Shown here: positions 42,754 to 51,856 of the stretch, in pieces
Numbering within the stretch: the stretch's first letter is position 1
Layout of the letters: each line of letters starts with the position of its first letter
Source of the DNA: Vibrio sp. JPW-9-11-11
GTDB taxonomy: Bacteria > Pseudomonadota > Gammaproteobacteria > Enterobacterales > Vibrionaceae
Length of the DNA stretch: 64,000 nucleotides
Direction of reading: 5' to 3'
NCBI RefSeq assembly: GCF_013369335.1
Contig: NZ_SZQJ01000004.1
Coordinates: 372,001 to 436,000, forward strand
Made by a program: the position numbers and the translations under genes
Notes under the pieces: model-generated
Database searches by the model: none
What the model saw: only the letters and a program-made list of their open reading frames with translations
What the model was told of the DNA's origin: nothing

Positions 42754-42862
42754 TGCGCTCTCAATATGCATCTGGTTTTTGTCTTTGTTGGTCTATCTGT
42801 GAAGTGACCAAGAAAGTAACTATGAAGTTAGTCACTTGGCTTGTTAATCTACTTATTTCTTA

Positions 42863-42875
42863 GATAATTATTATC
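42863..42875. promoter_or_regulatory. Putative Fur box upstream of the AraC-type regulator
   Basis: GATAATTATTATC is a perfect 6-1-6 Fur palindrome. It partly overlaps a second perfect inverted repeat, AATTATTAT / ATAATAATT (42866-42874 and 42881-42889). It lies about 80 bases upstream of the regulator start. The 199-base gap also holds an AAGTGAC / GTCACTT pair (42802-42808, 42831-42837) that could end znuA transcripts. Iron control of this gene is an inference. Confidence 0.6.
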
Positions 42876-42952
42876 ACAAAATAATAATTGGGTCGCGACG
42901 CGGCCCGTGTTTGTCGAAATGATAAGCGCTTGCTGCCTCAGGATTGAAATAA

Positions 42953-45900
42953 GTGAACAAGCTACTACTGACCTTGTGCGTGATGCTTTTTAGCGCCAGT
43001 GCTCAGTCTATTAACTCATCACCTAAAGTGTTCTACCCGCTACCTAGTTTGGCTGAGGGAAAAAACATTGCGGCAAAAAACTTGTTTCATGGCGGAGATG
43101 GCGGGATTTGGTTGCAAGATGTGCGTAACCAGATACTGTTTTTTGATGGCGAACATATCATGCCAAGTCTTGGCTCGGCGTTAGAGCATGAGGCTGAACA
43201 GCTAGCTTTTGTTGACAATGCCTTTTGGACGTTCTTTCGCAACGAACTCTATCGTACGGTTCCCAATCAAGAAAAACAGTTGATGTTAAGTTTGACACCG
43301 GGTATCGAAATTCAATCCATCGGTGCCTCGCAACGGTTCATCTGGTTGTCTGACCAAGATTATTTTTATACGTACCATATCGATACAGAACAGCTTGAGC
43401 AATATTCATTGGCTGAACTGTATCAATATAATCAGTCTTCCACCATTAGCATTAACGACGCAAAGTTTATTTACTCAAAGTGGGTGCTCGCGACGAGCTC
43501 TGGTGTCTTTCTATCCGACCAACAGACGTTTCAACACGTGGCGAGTTCCGGTAAAAACTATGTTGAAACCCTTTATTTCTCATCATCACGTGATGAACTG
43601 GTCATTGGTACTCTAAGTGGTGCTTTGGTTTTTGACATCTATCAGCCCAGTCAGCCTGTTAAACAGATTTCAAGCGGTCATGTGCTCAGCATCGCGGAGA
43701 CCGACCAAGAATATTGGATTGGCACGGAGTTTGGTCTGTTCGTGTATAGCTTCGCAATAGACGAAACCAGTCGATTTGAACAAGGATTTTGGGCGGGTAA
43801 TGATCTCGGCGGTGAAAAAATTTACGCGCTGCTGAATGATCAGCATGGAGGAATGTGGATAGCGACCGACCGCGGTGTGCGCTACTTCTCGACCTTTTCT
43901 CGCCATTTTGTTCGTTATGATAACTGGCGCGCCTCCTATCGACGAAGCAGTGAGGCCGCGATAAAGATCGAACCTAGCTTAGCGCGAGATGGATACTGGA
44001 TGTTAACCCATCAAGGACTCTATCGCATGAGAGCAAACGCTTTTGAGCGTCGCGAATTGATCTACCGGGGCGAAGTCAACGACTTCGAACAAGGCGATGG
44101 TGTGTTGTGGCTTGCGACAAAGCAAGGCATCGTCTGCATTGATGCCCAGACCGGAGAGGTAATTAATGACGATTTACCTAACTCATTGAAGCAAACCGAT
44201 GTGCGTTTTATTGAACTCGATCCGCAAGGTTTACTTTGGGGGGCGGGGGATAATCAGTTGTGGAGTTACCACCTGAGTAGCCAAAGATACACTTCGTTTG
44301 GCTCAGAATGGATGATTGACCAATATCTGCCGGCTAAACTGACCCATTTATCACTTACGAACCAAGGCTATTTGGCGCTTGGGACTGACCACGGTATTTA
44401 CTTGCTTCAAGAGGGCCAAGTACGTTTTGTTGGTGAGAGTGTCAACTATGGTGAGGTGGTAGATATAGAGCCAGTGTCAGAGCAAGAACTTTGGGTGGCC
44501 AGTCGCTATGGCGCTTATCAACTCGATATTGTTCGGCAACAAACTCAGCCGCTGACCATGGTGGATGGGCATGTCACTCCAAAATGCATTCTAAACAATG
44601 AGTATGGAGTGTGGCTGACTTCATCCAGTGGTTTGTCTCGATATGCTAATAGTGGGCAGTTGCTGGCTCATTACGGTGAGCCTTTGGGGCTGATAAACAA
44701 TGAATTTGTTGCTGGGTTATGTGGGTACAGTAGTGATAATCAAACCCAATTAGTACTTGGGGCTCGTGATAGTTTTATCGAAATTGACACCGAGCGATTG
44801 AGCAAAGCTCCCCTGCCTAAAGTCGAAGTGATCTTTAGCCAAATTAAGCGTAACCAACGGATGTTTTCGCTAGGTAATACGATATCGCAGGCGTTGAGTG
44901 CCAACTATGGTGATTCGCTGTTCTTCCAGTTTGGGACCATTCCTAGCTCTAGCAACCTTAATTTGGAGTTCCGGTTAAGTGATGATAATGAGTGGCACTT
45001 ACTTGATGGCTCGACGCTATCGATTGAGCACTTGAAAGCTGGCGCGTATACACTTGAGGTGCGCGCAGTGCGCAACGGGATCGAGCGAAGTACCATTAAG
45101 CGTTTTGAATTTTTAGTGAAAGAGCCTTGGTATTTAACGCCTTATGCAGTGTTGAGCTATGTTTTACTGTTGGCGCTTATTCTAGGTGCAATCGTCTATT
45201 GGCGCTCGAGAATGATGGCAAGCTCAAACCGATCTCTTCGCGCTCAGGTCGCGCTCAAAACCAATCAGCTTAGACATCAAAGCCGGATTTTAGTCAGTAA
45301 TAATCAGCAGTTGCGCAAACAGCTACAAGTTCGTCGATTGATTTACATGGAGTCTATTGCGGCTCTGGGTAATAAGCTTCGCACGCGAACTGAACCGATC
45401 GAACAGGGCGCTGAGGCGATAGATTATGTGATAAAAGAACTAGAGTTGTTGCTCAATACTCGTTCAACCAATGGCAAGGCGAGTCCGGTATACAATTTAA
45501 GTTTGATAGTTCAATCGGTGACACGTGGATGGCAAGATGAACTCGACAAAGCGGCGATTCATGTTGTGATTGAAACCGTGAGTGACTTTTATGTGAGCCT
45601 AAAACGGTTTAATTTGGACGAAGTGTTTAACTGGGTGTTTGCCGACATCGTGAAGCGTTGCTATCGAAACCAGACCGTGATGATTCAACTGCAAGAGCGC
45701 GATGGCTGGGTCATTTTTTCAATGCTTGACCAAGGGAGTCCGGCGGAAAAGGACGAAGCGGACTACACAGAGGCGCTTTCATCCTTAGTCGAACAGAGTG
45801 GTGGTAGGCTATATCGCCATGTGTCAAATGAGCGTAATCTTATCGAACTTTCGTGGCCAAACAGTGACGCGTTCGAAGAGCAAACCACTGCAACAGCGTC

Positions 45901-46258
45901 GAGTAACGTAGGCCAACCTCAGGGTGAAGATCATGACCCCTGGTTAGAAAAGCTCGTAAGGTTAGTTGAGAAACAGTACGGCGACCCGGAGTTCAGCACT
46001 TCATCGGCCGCTAAACAGTTATATGTATCTGAGCGAAGCCTTCAGCGCCGAGTTAAGTCTGCTTTCGATAAGACCTTCACAGAGTATTTGACCGATACGC
46101 GTCTAGATAACGCCTGTCGCCGCCTACTGGCGGGCGGTAAGGTGTCAGACGTGGCCTTTGAATGTGGTTTTAACGACCCCTCCTACTTTAGCCAGCGTTT
46201 CAAACACCGCTTTGGTTTATCACCCACTCAGTTCGTTGAACAGCAAGAGGGCTTTTAG
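42953..46258 (+). CDS. Membrane-bound AraC-family regulator with periplasmic propeller sensor
   Basis: The 1101-residue hybrid protein has a signal peptide (about 1-18), a long periplasmic part with propeller blades of the Reg_prop type (for example GGMWIATDRGVRYFS; about 40-620), a Y_Y_Y domain (about 630-720), one membrane helix (about 727-750) and a short coiled coil. Next is a kinase-like region (about 790-985) in which I find no H-box histidine and only degenerate N and G boxes (LDEVFNWVFADIV, MLDQGSPA). An AraC helix-turn-helix pair closes the protein (about 997-1101; KVSDVAFECGFNDPSYFSQRFKHRFG). It lacks the receiver domain of Bacteroides hybrid two-component systems. The start is GTG 42953. 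A similar gene precedes feoABC in Vibrio cholerae. The ligand and targets are unknown. Confidence 0.85.
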   Translation: MNKLLLTLCVMLFSASAQSINSSPKVFYPLPSLAEGKNIAAKNLFHGGDGGIWLQDVRNQILFFDGEHIMPSLGSALEHEAEQLAFVDNAFWTFFRNELYRTVPNQEKQLMLSLTPGIEIQSIGASQRFIWLSDQDYFYTYHIDTEQLEQYSLAELYQYNQSSTISINDAKFIYSKWVLATSSGVFLSDQQTFQHVASSGKNYVETLYFSSSRDELVIGTLSGALVFDIYQPSQPVKQISSGHVLSIAETDQEYWIGTEFGLFVYSFAIDETSRFEQGFWAGNDLGGEKIYALLNDQHGGMWIATDRGVRYFSTFSRHFVRYDNWRASYRRSSEAAIKIEPSLARDGYWMLTHQGLYRMRANAFERRELIYRGEVNDFEQGDGVLWLATKQGIVCIDAQTGEVINDDLPNSLKQTDVRFIELDPQGLLWGAGDNQLWSYHLSSQRYTSFGSEWMIDQYLPAKLTHLSLTNQGYLALGTDHGIYLLQEGQVRFVGESVNYGEVVDIEPVSEQELWVASRYGAYQLDIVRQQTQPLTMVDGHVTPKCILNNEYGVWLTSSSGLSRYANSGQLLAHYGEPLGLINNEFVAGLCGYSSDNQTQLVLGARDSFIEIDTERLSKAPLPKVEVIFSQIKRNQRMFSLGNTISQALSANYGDSLFFQFGTIPSSSNLNLEFRLSDDNEWHLLDGSTLSIEHLKAGAYTLEVRAVRNGIERSTIKRFEFLVKEPWYLTPYAVLSYVLLLALILGAIVYWRSRMMASSNRSLRAQVALKTNQLRHQSRILVSNNQQLRKQLQVRRLIYMESIAALGNKLRTRTEPIEQGAEAIDYVIKELELLLNTRSTNGKASPVYNLSLIVQSVTRGWQDELDKAAIHVVIETVSDFYVSLKRFNLDEVFNWVFADIVKRCYRNQTVMIQLQERDGWVIFSMLDQGSPAEKDEADYTEALSSLVEQSGGRLYRHVSNERNLIELSWPNSDAFEEQTTATASSNVGQPQGEDHDPWLEKLVRLVEKQYGDPEFSTSSAAKQLYVSERSLQRRVKSAFDKTFTEYLTDTRLDNACRRLLAGGKVSDVAFECGFNDPSYFSQRFKHRFGLSPTQFVEQQEGF

Positions 46259-46385
46259 CGGTTTATCGTCTTTAATTGCGATAGTTGTTCGAGTTTTCCC
46301 CGTTGTCGTCGAGATAACCTGACTGGTTAATGCTGAGCTCAGATGAGTGCGAGTTGGGTTTGGGGAAAGAAAGAGGCGAGGTAAG

Positions 46386-46518
46386 AAAAAAATGTCGTGG
46401 TATGGCCGGGGGGACCATACCACGGGTGCCAATGACACCTTCGCTTGCTGCCGGAGTGGTGCGCTGGGCACCACCTCTGGAATTCAATGTTGTTGTCTTG
46501 AGGGGGTAACCTCTCGAC
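46386..46518 (-). ncRNA. Candidate small RNA upstream of feoABC, unknown family
   Basis: On the minus strand this stretch folds into four hairpins in a row and ends in a classic terminator. CGTGGTATGG (46396-46405 on the plus strand) pairs with CCATACCACG (46415-46424), then GACATTTTTTT on the minus strand. The other stems are GTGGTGC/GCACCAC (46456-46474), a GGTGT-type stem and GAGG/CCTC near 46500. Loops are rich in C, a trait of sRNAs that pair with ribosome sites. A weak -10 (TATAGT at 46531-46526) suggests a start near 46518. I know no matching RNA family. The 5' end is uncertain. Confidence 0.5.
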
Positions 46519-46672
46519 GTGTTTAACTATATCCATAGCTACTTATTTTACTTATAAAATTAACGCCAAAGTGGCATGATAAAAACGACAATAAGTTAAA
46601 TTATTGATTGATAAGGTTATTAATTGGACTTTTTTGTGGGTAGGGCCTGACTCATAGAGTGGGTACTTAGAG

Positions 46673-46722
46673 TTTTGACTTTTTTTGACGGATTTGACGT
46701 CGACAGTTTTAACGTTTTTGAC
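46673..46722 (+). repeat. Clustered TTTTGAC-type direct repeats upstream of feoA
   Basis: TTTTGAC at 46673, TTTTGAC at 46683, ATTTGAC at 46692, TTTTAAC at 46707 and TTTTGAC at 46716. Spacing is 10, 9, 15 and 9 bases, close to one helix turn. Direct repeats of this kind are typical regulator sites (AraC-type and others). No bound protein is known to me. Confidence 0.55.
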
Positions 46723-46792
46723 TTGTTATAGCTGCAAACTTTGATTTCAAACAAGACGACTCACGACTGATATGGCTACTATTGCAATCGTT

Positions 46793-46812
46793 AATAACAA
46801 TAGTTCTCATTT
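46793..46812. promoter_or_regulatory. Fur box of feoABC
   Basis: Read on the minus strand, AAATGAGAACTATTGTTATT matches the Fur consensus AAATGATAATNATTATCATT at nearly all positions. It lies 20 bases upstream of the chosen feoA start. Iron-loaded Fur would repress the ferrous iron uptake operon, as known in Vibrio cholerae. Confidence 0.7.
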
Positions 46813-46831
46813 TAACCTGAATGTCTTGTCT

Positions 46832-47059
46832 ATGAAACTGTCACAACTCCATCAGGGGCAAAAAGCGATCATTACTGGCTTTGAGCACCTTTCCAACGAT
46901 GTAAGAAAAAAGCTTATGGTAATGGGGTTATTACCTCAGACGCCAGTGACCTTAATTCGCCGTGCTCCGATGGGAGACCCGATCCAAGTTGAGGTGCGAG
47001 GGGTTTCATTGGCGGTACGCAGCAAGATTGCTGAATCGGTCATTGTGGAGATCAACTAA
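46832..47059 (+). CDS. feoA: FeoA, ferrous iron transport accessory protein
   Basis: This 75-residue SH3-like protein works with FeoB in iron(II) uptake at the inner membrane. Typical segments are GQKAIITGFEHL, RKKLMVMGLLPQTPV and VEVRGVSLAVR. I start at the ATG at 46832 (MKLSQLHQG), giving the normal family length. An in-frame ATG at 46772 would add 20 residues, but that stretch contains the Fur box and has no similarity to FeoA. The stop overlaps the feoB start by one base. Confidence 0.93.
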   Translation: MKLSQLHQGQKAIITGFEHLSNDVRKKLMVMGLLPQTPVTLIRRAPMGDPIQVEVRGVSLAVRSKIAESVIVEIN

Positions 47060-49335
47060 TGCAGTACTCTATTCTAACCGTTGGTAATCCAAATAGCGGT
47101 AAAACGACTCTTTTTAATGGCCTAACGGGTGCTAAGCAACAAGTGGGTAACTGGGCGGGTGTAACCGTTGAAAAGAAAACGGGTCGATACTCCCACTCGG
47201 GCGACGATTTTTTACTGACCGATTTGCCTGGGATCTACGCCTTAGATAGCGGTAATGATGGCAATAGTATTGATGAGTCGATCGCGTCGCGTGCTGTGCT
47301 GACGCATCCTGCTGATCTGATCATAAATGTGGTTGATGCGACTTGTCTGGAGCGAAGCCTGTACATGACGCTGCAGTTGCGTGAGCTAGGCCGGCCGATG
47401 ATCGTTGTGCTCAATAAAATGGACGCACTCAAGCGGGAAAGGCAGAACATTAATATCAAGGCGCTGCAACAAGCCTTGGGTTGCCCTGTGATGGCGATTT
47501 CTGCCAATAACAGTGCGCAAGTCAAGTCCTTCAAACAGCGTTTGCACAAGGCTCTGGTCCTTGGCGTGACATTAGACGCGCTGAGCCTCAATTACGGTGA
47601 GGTGTTTGAACCTGCGATTGAGAGGGTCGAAAATCTGTTTGAGTCGCAAAGCGAAGTGGCAAAGCGAGCGTTAGCGATTCGTGCCCTAGAGCAAGACTTG
47701 TTGGTGTTAAATGCGCTACCTCAGCAGCAGCGTGAGGAGATTAATGCGCTGCACAACCGTATTGAGTTGGATATTGATCTGCTGGTGGCTGATGTCAAAT
47801 ATACGTATTTACACCAGTTATGCCAACGAGTTCGCCGGTCGGAAGGCAAGCTTAATCACAGCTTCACTGCGAAGGTGGATACGGTCATTTTGAACAAATG
47901 GATCGGCGTGCCTTTTTTCTTTGTTGTCATGTATATGATGTTTATGTTTTCCATTAACATCGGCAGCGCTTTTATCGACTTGTTTGATATTGGTGTTGGT
48001 GCGCTTTTGGTTGATGGAGGGCATTACCTACTCGATGACCACTTGCCGGTTTGGTTAGTGACACTGATTGCTGACGGTGTCGGTGGTGGTATCCAAACAG
48101 TCGCGACATTTATCCCAGTGATCGCTTGTCTTTATCTATTTTTGGCGTTGCTTGAAAGCTCAGGCTACATGTCGCGTGCGGCTTTTGTTCTAGACAAAGT
48201 GATGCAAAAAATCGGCTTGCCGGGTAAAGCATTTGTACCATTAGTATTGGGTTTTGGCTGTAACGTACCTTCCATCATGGCCACTCGTACCCTTGATCAA
48301 GAGCGTGAACGCAAGCTTGCGGCATCGATGGCGCCATTTATGTCATGCGGTGCTCGTTTGCCCGTTTATGCGCTTTTTGCGGCGGCTTTTTTTCCACAAA
48401 ATGGCCAGAACGTCGTATTTGCTTTGTACTTACTGGGCATAGTGGCCGCCGTTATGACAGGCGTGGTATTGAAGAAAACCTTGTATCCTGGCTCAAGTGA
48501 TAGCTTTGTGATGGAGATGCCGGACTATGAACTACCGACGATGCGCAACGTGGTGATTAAAACTTGGCAGAAGTTGAAGCGTTTTGTCCTCGGGGCAGGC
48601 AAAACTATCGTTGTCGTTGTAACAATTTTGAGTTTCCTAAACTCAGTCGGCACCGATGGTACATTTGGTCACGAAGACAGTGAGAGTTCGGTATTGTCCA
48701 AGGCCGCGCAAGTGGTGACCCCTGTGTTTGCTCCTATGGGGATACAAGAGGATAATTGGCCTGCAACCGTGGGCATTATTACCGGAATTTTTGCCAAAGA
48801 AGCGGTCGTTGGTACCCTAAATAACCTTTATGCGCCAAGTGACAGCGAGTTAGGAGAGTTTGATCTTAGAGCGAGCCTTAAAGAGGCGCTGATGTCGATA
48901 CCTGATAATTTCGCTAATCTTAGTTATTCTGATCCGCTTGGCATTGAAGTGGGTGATCTATCAGATAGTCAATGGGTCGCGCAAGAGCAAGAGGTCGATT
49001 CGACTATCTTTGGTAATTTGAAGAGCTTCTTTGCATCGAGCAGTGCTGCGATGGCGTACCTGATCTTTATCTTGCTTTATACCCCTTGCGTTGCAGCGAT
49101 GGGCGCATACGTGCGTGAGTTTGGTACGCATTACGCACGTTTTATTGCCACATGGACCATGGGCCTAGCCTATGCGAGTGCGACGCTCTATTATCAAGTT
49201 GCGCATTTTGCCGATCACCCGGGACAAAGTGTCACTTGGATCGCGGTCATAATGCTGGTAAGTGTGCTCACTTATCGAGTGTTGAAGCGGCTTGGTCAAA
49301 AGCAGGCACAGCTACAGGAGGTGCCAGTGCTATGA
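47059..49335 (+). CDS. feoB: FeoB, ferrous iron transporter
   Basis: The 758-residue inner membrane protein has a cytoplasmic G domain at the front (G1 GNPNSGKTTLFN at 8-19, G3 DLPGIYAL near 55, G4 NKMDA near 120), a helical GDI domain, and two gate-type membrane halves with LLESSGYMSRAAFVLDK and FGCNVPSIMATRT, the latter with the conserved cysteine. Vibrio cholerae FeoB is known to hydrolyse both ATP and GTP. It is translationally coupled to feoA and feoC by one- and four-base overlaps. Confidence 0.97.
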   Translation: MQYSILTVGNPNSGKTTLFNGLTGAKQQVGNWAGVTVEKKTGRYSHSGDDFLLTDLPGIYALDSGNDGNSIDESIASRAVLTHPADLIINVVDATCLERSLYMTLQLRELGRPMIVVLNKMDALKRERQNINIKALQQALGCPVMAISANNSAQVKSFKQRLHKALVLGVTLDALSLNYGEVFEPAIERVENLFESQSEVAKRALAIRALEQDLLVLNALPQQQREEINALHNRIELDIDLLVADVKYTYLHQLCQRVRRSEGKLNHSFTAKVDTVILNKWIGVPFFFVVMYMMFMFSINIGSAFIDLFDIGVGALLVDGGHYLLDDHLPVWLVTLIADGVGGGIQTVATFIPVIACLYLFLALLESSGYMSRAAFVLDKVMQKIGLPGKAFVPLVLGFGCNVPSIMATRTLDQERERKLAASMAPFMSCGARLPVYALFAAAFFPQNGQNVVFALYLLGIVAAVMTGVVLKKTLYPGSSDSFVMEMPDYELPTMRNVVIKTWQKLKRFVLGAGKTIVVVVTILSFLNSVGTDGTFGHEDSESSVLSKAAQVVTPVFAPMGIQEDNWPATVGIITGIFAKEAVVGTLNNLYAPSDSELGEFDLRASLKEALMSIPDNFANLSYSDPLGIEVGDLSDSQWVAQEQEVDSTIFGNLKSFFASSSAAMAYLIFILLYTPCVAAMGAYVREFGTHYARFIATWTMGLAYASATLYYQVAHFADHPGQSVTWIAVIMLVSVLTYRVLKRLGQKQAQLQEVPVL

Positions 49336-49562
49336 TTCTTACTCAAATGAAGCAGCATTTGGAGCAAACAGGGTGTGTGAGCCGCAAAGAGTTGGCCAGA
49401 CAGTTTCATCTTAGTGAAGATGGTGTGGATGCGATGCTGTCGATTTGGATTAAAAAAGGATTGGTGATGCGCTTGGTCGATACTAACGACAAACAAAGAG
49501 TGACGCGAGTGAGGTATCGTCATCTTGCCAATGATCAGTTGCCGCTCACTGTGACTATGTAA
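49332..49562 (+). CDS. feoC: FeoC, winged-helix partner of FeoB
   Basis: This is a 76-residue FeoC-like protein starting MILTQMKQHLEQTGCVSRKEL, a winged-helix fold. It overlaps the feoB stop by four bases (ATGA), so coupling is likely. In Vibrio cholerae all three Feo proteins form one complex. Unlike enteric FeoC it lacks the cluster of four cysteines (one is present), so an iron-sulfur cluster is unlikely. The frame extends upstream inside feoB, but without meaning. Confidence 0.85.
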   Translation: MILTQMKQHLEQTGCVSRKELARQFHLSEDGVDAMLSIWIKKGLVMRLVDTNDKQRVTRVRYRHLANDQLPLTVTM

Positions 49563-49568
49563 AATTAC

Positions 49569-49592
49569 GCCGCTCTATTGAGCGGCTTTTTT
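49569..49592. terminator. Terminator after feoC
   Basis: GCCGCTC at 49569-49575 pairs with GAGCGGC at 49580-49586, then TTTTTT. The end of the convergent HIT gene is at its right edge. Confidence 0.88.
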
Positions 49593-50019
49593 AATGGCGT
49601 TTAAACAAACTGCTTAGAGAAAGCACGTTTGCGATGCGTGTTTGAAGCTCGGCTTGTTGTTGGTCATTGCGAAATTGACCATCAGTATTACCCCAGATAG
49701 GCCCAGGCCAGGCTACATCGTTTTTAAATCGCGCAATATGATGAATGTGCAATTGGGGCACCATGTTTCCGAGAGCTCCGAGATTGAGTTTATCTGGGCG
49801 GAAGGTCGCTTCAAGGGCTTGACTCACCGCTTGTGACTCGAGCAGAAACTGCTGTTGCTCTTGCATCGGTAGGTGGTGCAGCTCTTTGAGTTGGCTTCGT
49901 TTGGGAACCAGAATGACCCAAGGAACGGCGTCGTCTCTGTGTAGCAGAGCGATACACAGCGGGAAGTGGCCGATCACTGTGGTGTCTTGCGCCAACTGGG
50001 GATGAAGTTCAAAGCTCAT
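49591..50019 (-). CDS. HIT-domain protein
   Basis: This is a 142-residue protein of the histidine-triad superfamily. The triad is QLHIHHIARF near residue 95, and VPWVILVPKR and LNLGALGNMVPQ are also typical. HIT proteins cut or transfer nucleotides (for example from dinucleotide polyphosphates); the substrate here is unknown. The ATG at 50019 (MSFELHPQLAQD) has GGA eight bases upstream and is preferred over 50070. It lies convergent to feoC and downstream of argS on the same strand, 53 bases after its stop. Confidence 0.85.
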   Translation of the reverse strand: MSFELHPQLAQDTTVIGHFPLCIALLHRDDAVPWVILVPKRSQLKELHHLPMQEQQQFLLESQAVSQALEATFRPDKLNLGALGNMVPQLHIHHIARFKNDVAWPGPIWGNTDGQFRNDQQQAELQTRIANVLSLSSLFKRH

Positions 50020-50122
50020 AAATGTATTCCAATAGAGAGTAATGGGAAAAGTATACGTCAAATAAAACAAAAGGTTGACGCTCTCACGTCAACCTCTTGG
50101 TTTATCTTTGATATCGAATCGC

Positions 50123-51856
50123 TTACATACGCTCTAGTGTTTCGATACCGAGAAGGGCAAGACCTTGTTTGATCGTTTTCGCTGTCAAAGCCGCCATTTT
50201 TAAACGGCTCACTTTCACTGACTCATCTTCGTTGCTCAGGATTGGGCAAGCTTCGTAGAAGCTAGAGAACTGGCCTGCTAGCTCAAACAGGTAGCTACAC
50301 ATAATGTGTGGCTGACCTTCACGAGCGACAGACTGTACCGCTTCTTCAAACTGAAGTAACTTGGCGATCAGGGCCTTTTCCTTTTCATCCGTCACTTTGA
50401 TTTCACCTTGCAGCTCGTCCATTGCGATACCAGCTTTAGCAAAAATCGAAGCAACACGAGTATAAGCGTATTGCATATAAGGCGCGGTATTACCCTCAAA
50501 TGCCAGCATGTTGTCCCAATCAAACACGTAGTCTGTTGTACGGTGTTTTGATAGGTCAGCGTATTTCACGGCTGCCATCGCAACGGTATTGGCAATATTG
50601 GTTTTCTCTTGTGCGTCTAATTGAGGGTTTTTCGACTCGATCAACTTAATAGCACGCTCTTCAGCTTCGTCGAGTAGATCGGCTAGACGGACGGTACCGC
50701 CTGCGCGAGTCTTGAATGGACGCCCATCTTTACCTAGCATCATACCAAATGCGTGGTGTTCAAGAGTCACTTCCTCAGGAACGTAACCTGCTTTGCGAAC
50801 GATAGACCATGCTTGCATTAGGTGCTGGTGCTGACGTGAATCGATAAAGTAGAGAACACGGTCTGCGCCTAAGGTTTCATAGCGGTATTTAGCACACGCA
50901 ATGTCGGTTGTGGTGTACAAGAACCCGCCGTCGCGTTTTTGGATGATCACACCCATCGCTTCGCCGTCCTTGTTTTTGTATTCGTCTAGGAATACAACCT
51001 GTGCACCATCATCTTCTTGGGCAATTCCTTTTTCTTTCAAATCAGCAACGATTGCTGGAAGCATGTCGTTGTACATGCTTTCGCCCATCACATCGTCACG
51101 AGTGAGAGAAACATTAAGGCGGTCGTAGTTACGCTGGTTTTGTACCATAGTGACATCAACTAGCTTCTTCCACATTTCAGCACAGTACGTATCGCCACTT
51201 TGTAGCTTAACAACGTAGTTGCGTGCTTTAAGTGCAAAGGCTTCGTCTTCATCGTAGAGCTTTTTCGATTCGCGATAAAAAGCTTCAAGATCAGAAAGCT
51301 CCATTGAAACTTCACCAGACTCTTGCTGAACACGCTCTAGGTTAGCGATCAACATACCAAACTGAGTTCCCCAGTCACCGATATGGTTAGCTCGAATCAC
51401 TTTGTGGCCTAGGAACTCCAAAGTACGAACCACGGCATCACCAATGATGGTTGAGCGTAAGTGGCCAACGTGCATCTCTTTCGCAACGTTAGGCGCGGAG
51501 TAGTCAGCGACGATGGTTTGTTGCTCTACTGGGCTCACGCCAAGACGCGCGTCTTGCAGCGCGGATTCGGCTTGTTTCGCCAAGAAGGCTTCGCTCAAGA
51601 AAATATTGATAAAGCCAGGACCAGCAATTTCGGTTTTACTTGCAATACCTTCTAGGTCAAGAACATCCAGAACTTTTTGGGCAAATTCACGTGGGTTAGT
51701 ACCTAGTTTTTTTGCAACTCCCATTACACCGTTAGCTTGGTAATCACCAAACTGAGGTTTTGCAGATTGGCGAACAGCAGCAGGACTGCCTGCCGGTGCG
51801 CCAGCGGCTTCTAAAGCCTGAGATACTTTGTCGTTAATAAGTGCTTGGATATTCAC
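50123..51856 (-). CDS. argS: Arginyl-tRNA synthetase
   Basis: This enzyme charges tRNA-Arg with arginine. It is 577 residues from the GTG at 51856, the same length as the Escherichia coli enzyme, with [14 protein letters not shown] at the front. The HIGH motif appears as HVGH ([14 protein letters not shown]), and KMSK is replaced by FKTRAGG, as is usual for ArgRS. AAGGAAG lies five bases before the GTG; an ATG at 51871 would overlap that site and add five residues. The C-terminal anticodon-binding domain ends [11 protein letters not shown]. Confidence 0.97.
   Translation of the reverse strand: MNIQALINDKVSQALEAAGAPAGSPAAVRQSAKPQFGDYQANGVMGVAKKLGTNPREFAQKVLDVLDLEGIASKTEIAGPGFINIFLSEAFLAKQAESALQDARLGVSPVEQQTIVADYSAPNVAKEMHVGHLRSTIIGDAVVRTLEFLGHKVIRANHIGDWGTQFGMLIANLERVQQESGEVSMELSDLEAFYRESKKLYDEDEAFALKARNYVVKLQSGDTYCAEMWKKLVDVTMVQNQRNYDRLNVSLTRDDVMGESMYNDMLPAIVADLKEKGIAQEDDGAQVVFLDEYKNKDGEAMGVIIQKRDGGFLYTTTDIACAKYRYETLGADRVLYFIDSRQHQHLMQAWSIVRKAGYVPEEVTLEHHAFGMMLGKDGRPFKTRAGGTVRLADLLDEAEERAIKLIESKNPQLDAQEKTNIANTVAMAAVKYADLSKHRTTDYVFDWDNMLAFEGNTAPYMQYAYTRVASIFAKAGIAMDELQGEIKVTDEKEKALIAKLLQFEEAVQSVAREGQPHIMCSYLFELAGQFSSFYEACPILSNEDESVKVSRLKMAALTAKTIKQGLALLGIETLERM

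Larger units (their letters stand above)
46259..46831. other. Intergenic region between the AraC-type regulator and feoA
   Basis: This 573-base stretch has no convincing protein gene. It holds a structured minus-strand element with a terminator (46386-46518), an AT-rich part (46530-46620), a cluster of TTTTGAC-type repeats (46673-46722) and a Fur box (46793-46812) next to feoA. Short minus-strand open frames at 46220-46487 cover the structured element and look accidental. Confidence 0.8.

Noticed and set aside
46220-46487. Two overlapping minus-strand frames of 71-84 codons downstream of the AraC-type regulator
   Set aside because: They cross strong hairpins and a terminator, lack ribosome sites and have unnatural composition. 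An RNA element explains the region better.
46396-46520. Could the structured intergenic element be RyhB, a Csr-binding RNA or an integron attC site?
   Set aside because: A CATTG...TTCCAG stretch recalls the RyhB core, but the rest does not fit and Vibrio cholerae RyhB maps elsewhere. GGA loops needed for CsrA binding are not repeated, and attC core sites are missing.
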